Positions 24,201-34,471 of a DNA stretch of 49,938 nt are shown here, piece by piece; within the stretch, counting starts at the first letter, position 1; each line of letters begins with the position of its first letter. Source of the stretch: Chlamydomonas sphaeroides (Eukaryota; Chlorophyta; Chlorophyceae; Chlamydomonadales; Chlamydomonadaceae). Position numbers and translations under genes: made by a program. The stretch is taken from the NCBI GenBank assembly GCA_001662425.1, contig BDDC01000496.1:1-49938 (forward strand), written 5' to 3'. The notes beneath the pieces were generated by a model, which ran no database searches, was not told the DNA's origin, and saw nothing but the letters and a program-made list of their open reading frames with translations.

Positions 24201-25240
24201 CGCTCGTACGGCAGTACGGGTGTACGGCGTACGACATTGATCCAGGGCTGTGTCACGTTGAGCCGATCCAGCAGGCCGCCGCCGACTTCGACGGTCATGT
24301 TGGGCGCAGCGCCCTCGCCGGCCTCACAAGAGAGGGTCGCCCTAAGGCCCTTGAACGATGTGAGGTTGAAGGAGCAGGACAGCGACACGGGGGCAGGCAG
24401 CTCCAATGCTGCGCGTATGACAGCAGGGACCGGGGCAGGGCCGGTCATGGCGATCAAACCTCAGGGTCCGGCTGGTGCCGCGAGGGGGGCGCATACGATA
24501 TGTATGCAGCTACACGATGACAGGGACGCACTGTGACGCGCCCCCCAAAAGCCCAGAAACCACTTCGGCAGTGATGTGAATCATGATGTGATGTGCGGCA
24601 CCCAAAAACCCAGAAGCAGCAGCCCCCCACTCACGGGGCGCTGGCGGCGGAGCGGGCGGCTGGGGCGGGCTGGGCGGGCTGGGTGGACCTGTGGGCCGCA
24701 GCAGGCGGGGGCGCAAGCACAAGGGCCACACCTGGTAGGCTTGCGACTGGACGCACCCCCACGCGGCTTCTGCATCGCAGCGACTCCCCCGCCCCGACCC
24801 GGACTCAGGTTGGGGATGCACACATGCGTATCCCTCACACACACCGCATGGCGGCCCAAGCAGCAGCCCCACAGCCCGGACCCTTCCCTCCACAGCCCGG
24901 AGCTTCAACGCCCCCGACCCCACCCAGCCACGGGCCTCCGACCCGGACCCGGGTTGGCGCACACATGGGTGGCCCTCACGCGCCCCACACTCCCTCTGGC
25001 ATGCTTTGGCAGCTGCCAAAGCAGCGGCCCCACATACAGCCCGCCCCTCGCCCTCTCTGGCATGAGATGCGGCTGATGCATTGCAGCGGCCCACTGACCC
25101 CCACTGGCCCCCGCGGGCACCCCCGCTGTAACCCCACAGCGCCCCCCCCCCTCCCCGCTGGTGCGATGCAGCTCTGCACACACGGCTAACAAGCCAATCC
25201 CCCAGGGCGTTGCGTGTCGGGTATATGTTGATAAACATGA

Positions 25241-25271
<31 letters not shown>

Positions 25272-28070
25272 AGCAGCGACCCCGCATCCCGGGCGCTTCC
25301 CCCACCCAGCCATGGACTCACGTGGGGGCCGGCCGAGTGGGCGGGGCGGCACTGCGGGACGGCAGGGGTGGGGCAGGCGAGAGCCGATGAGTTGACGGAG
25401 GAGGTTGGACGGGCCGCACGGGAGGGGCCGCGGCGCTGCCAAGACATTGGGCGGGACCCGGGAGGGCGCGGCGCAACAGGCGCAGAGCAATCCGCATGTG
25501 GACCCCTGGCAATGCCGAGCGTCGTCAGAGGAGGGCGGACGGGTCGCTAGGGAGGGGCCGCGGTGCCGTCAACGCATTGGGGGGGTCTCCGAGCTGAGCT
25601 GAGCAGGCGGCCCGCCTCACGTGTGGGCCCCTGCGGCGGCTCGCTGTAGTCCAGCTGTGCGCCGTTGCACTGTATGGCCACCTCCTCGGTGCGGTCGCAG
25701 TCGGTGGCGCCGATGGGCTCGAAGGAGCAGTGCGCCAGGGAGGGGGCGGTGTTGGGGCAGACCACCTCGTCCTGGTGGGCGGGCCATCGGCAGTTGATCA
25801 CAGGCGTGTCACTTTTGTAAGGCGGGAAGCATGTACGTACTGGGTGTAGTGATGCTGAAGGGATACGAAAGAGGTGCGAGCGGGCGGTGCTGGGGCCCGC
25901 CACCGCGTCCTGGTGGGTAGCCACCATTCTATCGATAGAAACACATATCATAAATATAATAAATAGATAACATCGATGGAAACATTAACCTTACTACTGT
26001 AACAGAACATCACCGACGCGCACCAGCAGAATGGGCCCGACGCCGGGCGTCTGCGGTGGGAAGGGACCCAGCGCGAACCAGTCGCTGCGCGTGTAGCCCA
26101 GCTGGCTGCACACCGTGGTGGTGGCGTCCTGCGCCCAGCCGTCGTCGCTGCGGGCAGGTGGATAGGGGAGAGGAGAGGCGGCAACGGACGGGTAAAGGGG
26201 GCGGCTGGTGGGCTGGCGGGCTGGCTGGGATCCATGGACGTCGTGGCCCTGCCTCGACCGCGGCCCTGCCCCGACTGCGGCCCTGCCCGACCGCGGCCCT
26301 GCCCCGACCGCGGCCCTGCCCCTTCCCCCTTCCCCTCGTTGGCGCTTACCAAACGCTGCCCCAAACGCCATCCGAGTAGACCTCCACGCGGCCCGGGTCG
26401 GAGGGCACCGCATACACGGTGCCGTCGGGGCCCACCACATTCTCCACCAGCCGGACCTGCAGGTCCTTGGGGACTGCGGAGCCAGGAGAGGCATGGCCGA
26501 ACAGGAGAGCAGCTTCAGCACCTGCCCAGCTGCACTTCGGCTTCTGGCTCTCTTGGAGCCGGTGCTAGCCAGCCCCACTTGGGGCCGGGGCGTTGAGGAG
26601 CGCATACCATGCCATGCGATAAGATAATGAGACTGTACGGCACAGTACGGCATTGTACGGCAATGTACGGCAGCGCACTCACGTGCGGCCCAGCTCAGCG
26701 CCACCTGCAGCCAGGGCGCGCCGCCCGCGGGCGTGTCGTCGCTGCCGGGCTCGGCCCAGGGCTGCAGCTCAAAGGATGTGAGCCATACCAAGTAGGAGCG
26801 CTGGCAGGCCTGCAGAGGCGGGGGGTGGGAGGGCTCGTCAAGCGACGGGCGGCAGCGCTTGCAGCCCACCGCGTACATGACGGCACCTAAGCGGTGTCAA
26901 ACGCTTGCTTTCCCGCCGCCGCAGAAGGTCGCGCGGCAGGTTGCAAGCCTGGATGGCAGCTACGTGTAAACGATAGCCAAACATAGGCTGATGTGGATAT
27001 GTTAAACCGCATGCATACCTTGGGGCCCGGCTCCTCGGGCAGCTCCTCGGTGTACCGCCACACAAGGTCGCGGCCCGACCGCAGCACCCACTGGGATCCC
27101 AGCAGCTCGCCTGGAGAGGGCGGGCGGTTGTGGGCGTAGGTGCGCGGCGCACGCGGGGTTACGCGGCACAACTGAACGGTGCCAAGCGGCGCAAGACACA
27201 CATCAGCTCGTGGTAGAGCGCTCCCTGGGTCCAAGCCGGCCGCAAGGGGGCGTGAGGCTGCCGCTGCGGTGCGCTGCATCCGGCGGGCCCCTGGTCCTGC
27301 AAGCCGCCAGCGCACGGCGCCAGTTCGCCGGTGCCCACGGCCTCACCCGCACGCATGACATGAAGGGTGATGTTGTAGACCAGGCCGGCATCAGCGGTAA
27401 GCAGGTCGGTGTCAATGCCGAGGCAGATGTGGTAGTCGCCCGCGGCCGGCTGGGTGGGAGCCGATTGGGGCCAGTTGGGATGGGTTACACAGACCGGCAT
27501 GTCACGGGTGACGGCTGGGCATCCGCTTCATTTGGTGAAGTTGACGCCGCGCGATATGAGCGCACCTTGGTCGCATCGGCCGGCCAGGTCAGGGCCTCGG
27601 AGTTGGTGGGTGGCATGGTCGCGATGTTGTCACCGCTGAAAGCAACCGAGCGGTCCAGGTCGTTCTCCCAGCCGAACGTGGCCGGCGCGTGGACTTCCAT
27701 CGAGCCATTGTTCCAAACGACTTTCATATCAATGTCCCAAATCGACACAGCGGGCGACGCGGCCAGCGCTCCTATGAGCGATGGCGACAACGGGGCCAGC
27801 GGGTGTCGCTCGGGTTCGTGTCGGGTTCGTATCATGGCGACAACGACGCGTAACGCGTTTCGCTTACGGCCAAGTGGAGATGCGTGACATCTAGATAGCA
27901 CATGCATGAGGTTCGCGCAAGCGCTGGCGCACCACAGAACACGTTCGATTACACAGGCCAACCTTACCAGGGCAACCAGCACCCGCCAGCACCAAAGCTA
28001 CAAGTGCCATTTTCCATGCGTATTGTCGGAGGCATGGCCTCATTGTGGGCGAACCCGGCAGATGCTTCAT
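18247..28070 (-). CDS. Secreted SRCR / Pmp-like beta-helix / polyproline protein, copy 2 (23 exons)
   Basis: Exons, 5' to 3': 28070-27968, 27771-27566, 27449-27347, 27110-27019, 26809-26683, 26473-26350, 26147-26024, 25771-25621, 25351-25322 (least certain), 24688-24635, 24408-23821, 23533-23388, 22989-22941, 22670-22551, 22187-21995, 21628-21550, 21315-21170, 20740-20556, 20150-20058, 19844-19779, 19570-19498, 19200-18992, 18605-18247. Phases agree throughout, giving 1139 aa. The layout equals copy 1: signal peptide (about 1-34, core ALVALVLAGAG); beta-rich module; SRCR domain at about 216-333 with WGSVCDDGW (restored by splicing), TVCSQLGY and TEEVAIQC; hydroxyproline-type linker PPSPPSPPQPPAPPPAP; beta-helix from about 372 with NSAAHHGGVLYA and NSAGGSGGVLYGG repeats; about 16 prolines after PSY; tail ending GQER. 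Nine exons have exactly the length of their copy 1 counterparts. No internal stop or frameshift was found, so the gene appears intact. The tail stop overlaps a potential donor (CG|GTGAGC), so a further exon cannot be excluded. Function (surface recognition or wall protein) is inferred from domains. Confidence 0.8.
18837..18879 (-). repeat. Duplicate of copy 2 exon 22 3' end with donor
   Basis: CACCTGCCGCCAGCGCGCCG recurs here and at 18989, the end of exon 22, at an offset of 150 bp. The copy reads GELLLGDGALAAG against GELSLGDGALAAG in the exon, and keeps the GTGCGC donor. It lies in intron 22. Confidence 0.75.
20806..20911. repeat. Dispersed intronic repeat with 13-bp flanking direct repeats
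   Basis: This is the best-preserved copy. It is flanked by TACGCAGCGTGAC (20793-20805) and TACGCAGCATGAC (20912-20924), which look like a target-site duplication with one change. It contains a UUCG-loop hairpin, an 8-bp stem ACGGCGAG-TCAAG-CTCGCCGT and a TATTTCTATTTCTATTACTAT end. It lies in copy 2 intron 17. It resembles a very short SINE or MITE; the class is unresolved. Confidence 0.7.
25241..25269. repeat. (AC)n microsatellite
   Basis: About 14 uninterrupted AC units in the Pro-linker intron region of copy 2. Confidence 0.9.
25404..25660 (-). repeat. 129-bp tandem duplication covering the copy 2 exon 8 3' end
   Basis: GGACGGGCCGCACGGGAGGG at about 25408 recurs as GGACGGGTCGCTAGGGAGGG at about 25537. 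Similarity continues through GTGGACCCCTGGCAATGCC against GTGGGCCCCTGCGGCGGC, the latter being the end of exon 8. The whole unit is visible here, showing that exon-derived intron fragments arise by local tandem duplication. Confidence 0.55.
26633..26674. repeat. Clustered TACGGCA repeats in copy 2 intron 5
   Basis: Four to five GTACGGCAN words directly follow the exon 5 donor. They are positionally equivalent to 12955-13031 in copy 1. Confidence 0.7.
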
Positions 28071-30452
28071 GCGCATGCGACCAGTTTGCTCGCCTTCTCT
28101 GTAAACTTTCTGGTGTGCTGATGTTACACGGATAGTGTTCAACGAGTGACGAACTTAACATGTGCCACATAGGTTTATTCTTGTAACTTGTACGCCCTGG
28201 ATGGCGACGGCTTCTCGCACGACGCCCAACCGCCGCGCACCGTCGCAGCTTCCCTTGCGACCCAGAACCGCGCCGCATGCCCAATGTAATTTCTATTGGG
28301 CCCACGCAGGTCATTCACGCACCGAACATGTTGGCGTAGCAGGTTTGTCGCGAGCGGGCATGGCTGCGTGCGGGGAAGGCGGGCGCCGGCGCCGGCGCCT
28401 GGTCTGTAGCACCGCACGGGCAAGTGCGAACGGGCAGCGGAGCGCACAACTGGCACAAACACACCGAGCGAGCAGTTCTCTCCCATACAACGCACGTCAG
28501 TAGCTCATCACGGGCTCGATCGCCTTGTGCAGTCCCTGTTCCATTAGGCTCCATGCTCCGGGCACATCAACGGCATGTAGTCGCACCACGCCATGCAACA
28601 GGGCCCATGAGGGCCTCAGGGCACGGCCACAACGCGCCTCGAGTGCGCTCGCGACCCTGCACGCACGGCTGGGTCCGTGTTACGTGACGTGGCGAGTAAC
28701 GCAACCACTCCCGCCTCGCGGTGGGCTTGATACATACCCTGGCCCTGGAGAGTTAGATGCTTCCCCTTTCACATTTAATCAACCCAAACGCCCTGGCCCT
28801 GCAGGTTGTCAGGTGCCCCCGGCCACGGCCCAAAGCACGCGGCCCAGCCGTGTGTGAGCGCTTTCTCTGCCTTGCTTGACCGCGCCCGCAGGGCATCTGG
28901 ATCGAGCACCGCACGCCAGGGCTTCCCTCATTTCCTTCCAAACCCCCCGTACCTCGCTCCTCTTTCTAGCAGCCCCTAGCCCCCGTCGGCCCACGTCCAG
29001 GTGAAAAAAATCATAATGTTAAGCGAACGCCGGGGGTCGCCCTTGGGATCACCCCTGGCGTGGGTAAAGGGGGCGGCCTGGGGCCGTCACCGAACGTTCA
29101 GGTTACGGCCACGGAGAGTATCGAGCGCCGGCGCGCAGCCATGGCACGGCGCCATACCAGGAGGCCCAGGAGGGAAGGGGCGTCTGGAAGAAAAGGAGGG
29201 AGACCCTGCGCCCTCCTTCGCCAGGCGGCAGCTCGGAAGCGGTGTGCCGCAAGCGAGCAGCTGCCCGAGAACAAACAAGAACGAGGAGCTGTTGGGGTGC
29301 CTTCATCTCTTTCCGGGGCCGGGGGCGGCGGCGAGCTGGCGGCGGCCCTGCCATCGCGGCTTACACAGGAGCGCTGGGGGAGTGCCGCAGATGCCGTGCA
29401 ACTCTCAAGCCTGTAGGCCCAAATCATGCCTGCAGGGCCCCACGCGGCTCAGGCCTGCAGGCCCCCACTCTTGGTTCACCACTGGCTCACCAGCTGCTCG
29501 GGCGTCAAGCTGTGCACGTGGGGCGCGCTGCCGTCGCCCGTGGCTGGGCGCCGCGAGCGAGCAGCTGCGTGCGTGCGAGGTCGGCTTGCGGCGGCACAGC
29601 ACGTGGCGCGCAGGGCCGCATTCGCCTGGCCCCTGGCCCCTGAGGCAGGGCGCCCGGGCTGGACTGGACTCGACTGTCAGCACGCACGCGACTGGCGTTT
29701 GGCCTTGGGGGGGCGGGGGGGGGGGGCGGGCNNNNNNNNNNNNNNNNNNNNNNNNNNNNNNNNNNNNNNNNNNNNNNNNNNNNNNNNNNNNNNNNNNNNN
29801 NNNNNNNNNNNNNNNNNNNNNNNNNNNNNNNNNNNNNNNNNNNNNNNNNNNNNNNNNNNNNNNNNNNNNNNNNNNNNNNNNNNNNNNNNNNNNNNNNNNN
29901 NNNNNNNNNNNNNNNNNNNNNNNNNNNNNNNNNNNNNNNNNNNNNNNNNNNNNNNNNNNNNNNNNNNNNNNNNNNNNNNNNNNNNNNNNNNNNNNNNNNN
30001 NNNNNNNNNNNNNNNNNNNNNNNNNNNNNNNNNNNNNNNNNNNNNNNNNNNNNNNNNNNNNNNNNNNNNNNNNNNNNNNNNNNNNNNNNNNNACGGAGCA
30101 GCGAGCGAGGCATGCCTGGCTGCTGCAGCTGTGCAGGAGGCACGGACAAGGACGGACCTGACCAGGCAGCGAAAGAAGATATTTTGAAGGATGTATGTAC
30201 GACATGCATGGTCCGATCCGGCGCTCCTGACACCGCGAAGTAAGTTGCGTCCAGGGGGGCGTCCCCTGGTTGCGTCTTGCCTCGCTTAGTTGCCTCGCTC
30301 GCGATACACAGCGACCATTCTTTGTCGCTTGGTGTTGCATCATATGCATGTACGCAGAGCTTGCGCTGTAGCCAACGACGCAACTGAGCTAACTACACAA
30401 CAATAATAATTGACAGCAGCAACAGCAGGAAGCAGGAAGCAGGCTGCAGCTG
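28071..30452. other. Intergenic sequence with assembly gap, no gene recognised
   Basis: This lies upstream of copy 2 and of the F-box/ankyrin pseudogene, which face away from each other, so promoters for both should be here. No convincing TATA box or coding region was recognised. GC-rich frames such as 29001-29700 have no domain. The CAAAGG...CTGCAG-rich area near 29400-29470 repeats GCCTGCAGG words. Confidence 0.45.
29732..30092. other. Assembly gap (361 N)
   Basis: This is a run of N following a poly-G tract (29707-29731). Confidence 0.99.
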
Positions 30453-32840
30453 ATGGACCGCGAAGCCTGGCAAAGCTTACCACCTGGACTGCTACATCAT
30501 ATAGCCAGTTGCGATACAACCAACGGTCGGGCGGCCACCTGGCGCCTGGTGTCGCCCGATGCAGCTGCGCATGTCTCTGGTGTCGCCATCCAGCTGTCGC
30601 AGCCGGTGCCCCAGCACGCCTTTGCGGCCAAGTGGAGAGCTCCGAGCGCAACACGCAGCCTGCAGCTTTTCGCGCGACGGCAGCTCGTGGCGCTGACCGC
30701 GGCATCGGGCGTGCGGCCCAACCTGGAGCTGGCAGCCGAGGTTGCCGGCTGCGCCCTGGAGGCATCCGGCGCAATGAAAGAGGCTGCCAGCGCTGGTTAG
30801 CTGAAGGCATGCCGGTGGCTGGCGCGCCAGGGCTGCGAGCCGCAGCAAGAGGACTTCGTGGCAGTGGCCCGGGGCGGCAACCGGCCCGTCTGCGGTTGGC
30901 TGCTGTGCCAGGAGGGCGTGGAGTGGAGCTCCGAGGCTGCGGCCGCCGCCGCTGCGGACGGCCAGCCGCGCCTGGTGACGTGGCTGCTGCAGCATCGCCG
31001 GGCTTACAAAGATTGCGAAGACGAACAGCATAAGGTAGGCCTGCTGGGGGCGGCGGCGGAGGGCTGCGGCCTGCATGCCCTGCAGCAGCTGATGGCTGAA
31101 CACGGCGTCAACGTGGCCGCCATGAGTGGGCTGTCGTGGGGCGGCAAACAGGTCCTGGCCGCAGCCGCCGCCAGCACCACGCCCGACTGGGAGGCCAAGG
31201 CCGAGTGGCTTGAGCAGACGATGGCGAGCGGCTCCCTCGCCTGGTCGGTCATCGACAATGGCGTCTGCTACCGTGTCGCAGAGCGCTGCGGCGCCGGCGC
31301 GCCCGAGCGGCTGGCGTGGCTGCGCGCGCGGGGCTACCCGCTGGGTCCCTACGCTGCTCTCATGGCAGCGGCAAGCGCGGGCAACACGGTGCTGCTGGCG
31401 GAGGTGCTCGGCGGCGCCTACGCTACCGGTACCCAAAATGCTGGGGCCGGGGGCAACACCAGGATGATGAGCTCAAGCGACCTCATCGACGCCTGGTGTG
31501 ATGCGGCGCGCACGGGTGTCACCGCTGCGCTGCAGCTGCTGCTGGAGCACGGCCTGGTGCATGAGCCGCTCCACCTGCTGCTGCGCCTGGCGCACCACAG
31601 CGTTTGCAAGAGCCATCCCACACCACACGCCCGGCAGCTGGCGGTGGCGCGCTGGCTGGTGGAGTCGCCCATGCTGGCGGCCTGGGCAGCAACGGGCGGC
31701 GGCGCTGACCCACAGCTCAAGGCTGAGTTCGTTGAGTTCATTGCCGAGCTGGGGGATGCGGCAGTGCTGCAGCGGGCGGAGCAGGTGCTGCTGGCGGCGT
31801 CGCTGGCAGGCAGCAGTCCATGTGCGGCGCCGACAGCAGCCCAGGCGGCAGCACCCACGCTGTGGGCAGCGGTGCTGGCGGACAAGGGGCCGCCGCCGCA
31901 TGACTGCAGCGCCGATGCGGTCGCTCCGGGCTGCGTGGAGGCGCTGGAGTGGCTGGTGGAGCAGCGTGGCGTGGCCTGGCCGGTGAGTGGGAGATAGCTG
32001 TGGGTAGGTGGGCTTGGAGGGGGCAGAGGCGGCCACCGCGCTGCTCACGCACAGCGCTGGCGTGCGAGGAGGCGGGTGGCGAGGGACGGGAGGGGCAAGA
32101 GGCTAGGGGCGGAGCAAGACGAGCGAGGGCAAGTCACCCACGCACCCTGGGTGACGCGGCTGCGGGCAAGATATAAGCATCCATTCTTGAAGTGACGACG
32201 AGCCTTGACAAACAAAGGCACATGTATGCTCAAATGCCCACGCCGCGCCTGCTGCACCTCACCACTGACCTGCCGCCGATTTTACTTTGAAGTGACGTAC
32301 GACCAGCCAAATGCCAAATGCGCATGCATACTCGAATGCCCATGACGCGCCTGTTGCATCTCACCACTGACCTATCGCCGATTTGATTTTGAAGTGACGT
32401 ACGACCAGCCAAATGCCAAATGCGCATGCATACTCGAATGCCCACGACGCGCCTGTTGCACCTCACCACTGACCTGTCGCCGGCGGTCCATTTCTTCCGC
32501 GCGCGCCTCAGCAGGCCAGTGGGTCGTCGCACTTCATAAGCGCGGCTGTCCCGGGTGACCTGGCCACGCTGTGGGCCCTGGCGCGCCTGGGCTGCCCCTG
32601 GGGGCCCGGGAACCGGGGTGTTCCGCACTGCGCTGCGCCTGTCCGCGCCCCTGCCGGCGCTGCAGTTAGCTGCTGCTGGAGCTGGGCTGCCCCGTGGACT
32701 GGGCGGAGGCAGCGAGCACGGCACAGCGCAGCTCACGAGCAAAAATGAGCGCGAGTGTGCAGGCGTGGGTGCTGCAGCAGGCAGCGGCGGCGGCGGCGGC
32801 GGCGGCGGCGGTGACAGCAGGCAGGGTTGGGGGCGGCGGG
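30453..32840 (+). pseudogene. F-box/ankyrin-type protein gene, broken by in-frame TAG and frameshifts
   Basis: From ATG 30453 the frame reads an F-box-like start (MDREAWQSLPPGLLHHIAS, then TWRLVSPDAAAHV). TAG follows at 30798-30800, after which the same frame stays open to 31997. That second part has ankyrin-like repeats built on RPVCGWLLCQEG, PRLVTWLLQHR, LHALQQLMAEHG, ALQLLLEHG and ALEWLVEQRGVAWP. A donor CCG|GTGAGT ends it at 31982. Family-like C-terminal sequence resumes after 32540 (DLATLWALARLGCPWGP, then GTGVFRTALRLSAPLPALQ, then LLLELGCPVDW), but in three different frames, ending in polyAla from (GCG)n. Such F-box plus degenerate ankyrin proteins form large families in green algae and act as presumed ubiquitin-ligase adaptors. 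The TAG stands where the inverted relative at 40.6 kb has a CAG (GAGQLEV), suggesting a CAG-to-TAG change. It is probably a pseudogene; sequencing errors could explain the frameshifts. Confidence 0.65.
32221..32490. repeat. 102-bp tandem repeat, about 2.6 units
   Basis: Units begin at 32221, 32323 and 32425, with cores TACTCGAATGCCCA, CCTCACCACTGACCT and GAAGTGACGTACGACCAGCC. The period is 102 bp, a multiple of three, but all plus frames soon meet stops, so a coding role is doubtful. It lies between the two halves of the F-box/ankyrin pseudogene. Confidence 0.85.
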
Positions 32841-34471
32841 CGAGGCCCGATGAGCGAGCGAGGTGCATGCGTGCTGCGCAAAGAGCGCTTTGTTCATAAT
32901 AATCCACATATACCCGACACATAAACCGCTGCCGTGCGCAAAGAGCGCCGCGTGTGGGGGCCCCTGCTGCCGTGCCGCCACGGTTCATGAGCGAGCGTGT
33001 GCGTGCAAGCAGATGCACAGGCTGGCAACGGCAACGGCAACGGCAACAAACACGCACACTGTATATTGGCGGGAGAATAAAGCGCTCGTGCATGCTTTTG
33101 GGCTTTGCGTTGGGACATGCATACAAAGCTCGTTGCACCTCATTTGCTTGCGAGTAGTGAGCTGGTATGGAACGCACAGGAGGTGCGTGTGTGGGATACT
33201 AGCATGCAGAGCCGCCTGGGCTTGGTAACATGTACGTCTGTATCATATTAGTACCCTCTTTATATTGGGTTATACAGGGTTAGGGTTTTTATAACCCTTT
33301 AATAATGTATTGCTTGCTGGGAGGCGGCGACGGTGGTGGCGATGCCGGTGGTGAAGGGCCGGGACCGGGCGGCAGCAGCGACCACGGTTGCGGCAAGCGT
33401 GGCCGGCGAACCTCGGACGGTGTGGGCTGGGGCAGCAGGCCCGTCGCTGCCGCCGCTGCCTTCACTGCCGCTGCCACCGGCGGGCCGGGGCCGGGGCCAA
33501 GCGGCAGCCTAGCGGAGGCATAGTGGTGTTGGGGGCTGATGAGTTGGCAGCGAGGGTGGGCGCTGGTTTGAAAGTAAAAGGGCGGGCCTTGACTCCTGGC
33601 TCTGCCTGGCTGGCTGGCTGGGCAGTGTTAGTGTTGCTGGATAGCGGCTGAACACCTGCATGTGCTAGCGCGAGGCAGGGAGGCGGTGGGCCCGCCACAT
33701 TCATATTTGCATTCAAGCGTGCCCCGGCCATGTCCGGGTCAAGAGACCAGGGGTCGCGTAAAGCGCCGGTTGAGAGGATGTTGGGCGCCTAGCCAACACA
33801 AGCAACGCCTTAGACTGACGTAGCCTAATTGGTGGGGGCGGCCGGCAGGCCTAGATGCAGGACTGGGTGGGGGCTACGCACTTTGTCCCATTCCGGATAA
33901 GCCACCTTCGCACCTTGTGCTTGTTTTGGCATATCACCTCGCTCCGTGCTCTACCCCCAGTTCCTTTGGTCTCCATGTCCGCGCTGCGGGGGCTACGTTG
34001 CCTCTCGGCGACGTGGCGTATTGCTGTAAGGCGGCTAGGGGCAACATGTCAGGACAACTCGGCCGTGGGATATCTCCTGGTATGGACTGCGGACAGGGCT
34101 TGTAGTATGGGTTATGTACTCCCAAATGATGCCTCCACGATGATGACTCCACGACGGACTTATGTAAGGACCGCATGCAACACGCTCATTCTGGCTTCAG
34201 CGCCTGCAGCCGATGTTGCGTGCCATGGTGGCGCTCGGGGTCCGTGCTGGGTGGGGTGCTAGGACAGGAGAGTATCCCCTTGGCTGGACCTTGCCGCAGC
34301 GGTGTCCATAACTGACAGTGCGCAGCATTCTGTGGCCGGCAATTCCTTGGAGCTGAGGTCGGCTTGGGTTGGGGTGTTGCGCGTGCCGTACGACAGGACA
34401 CCGAGTTGCATCCGGCCCTGGCGTCGTCGACGCACAGTTTGAAGCCCACGACCATTGCAAGAATAGCAAGC
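32841..34471. other. Intergenic sequence upstream of FKBP gene
   Basis: No gene is recognised. It includes an inverted repeat with telomere-like core at 33267-33297 and GC-rich frames without domains (33305-33523 and 33462-33731). The stretch just before 34472 is presumably the FKBP promoter and 5' UTR; no canonical box stands out. Confidence 0.45.
33267..33297. repeat. GGGTTATA/TATAACCC inverted repeat around a telomere-like core
   Basis: Perfect 8-bp arms flank CAGGGTTAGGGTTTT. The core resembles a plant/algal telomere repeat, but only about two units are present. It is a possible stem-loop or interstitial relic. Confidence 0.5.

Noticed and set aside
27930..27960. tRNA T-loop-like GTTCGATTACAC
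   Set aside because: No acceptor stem, D-arm or anticodon arm can be built around it, and it lies in intron 1 of copy 2.
5434..30800. Reassignment of UAG as a sense codon in this nucleus
   Set aside because: The FKBP gene ends at UAG exactly where the protein should end, and the other intact genes contain no internal UAG.
32221..32490. CRISPR-like or retroelement LTR array
   Set aside because: Contiguous 102-bp units without spacers; a simple tandem repeat.
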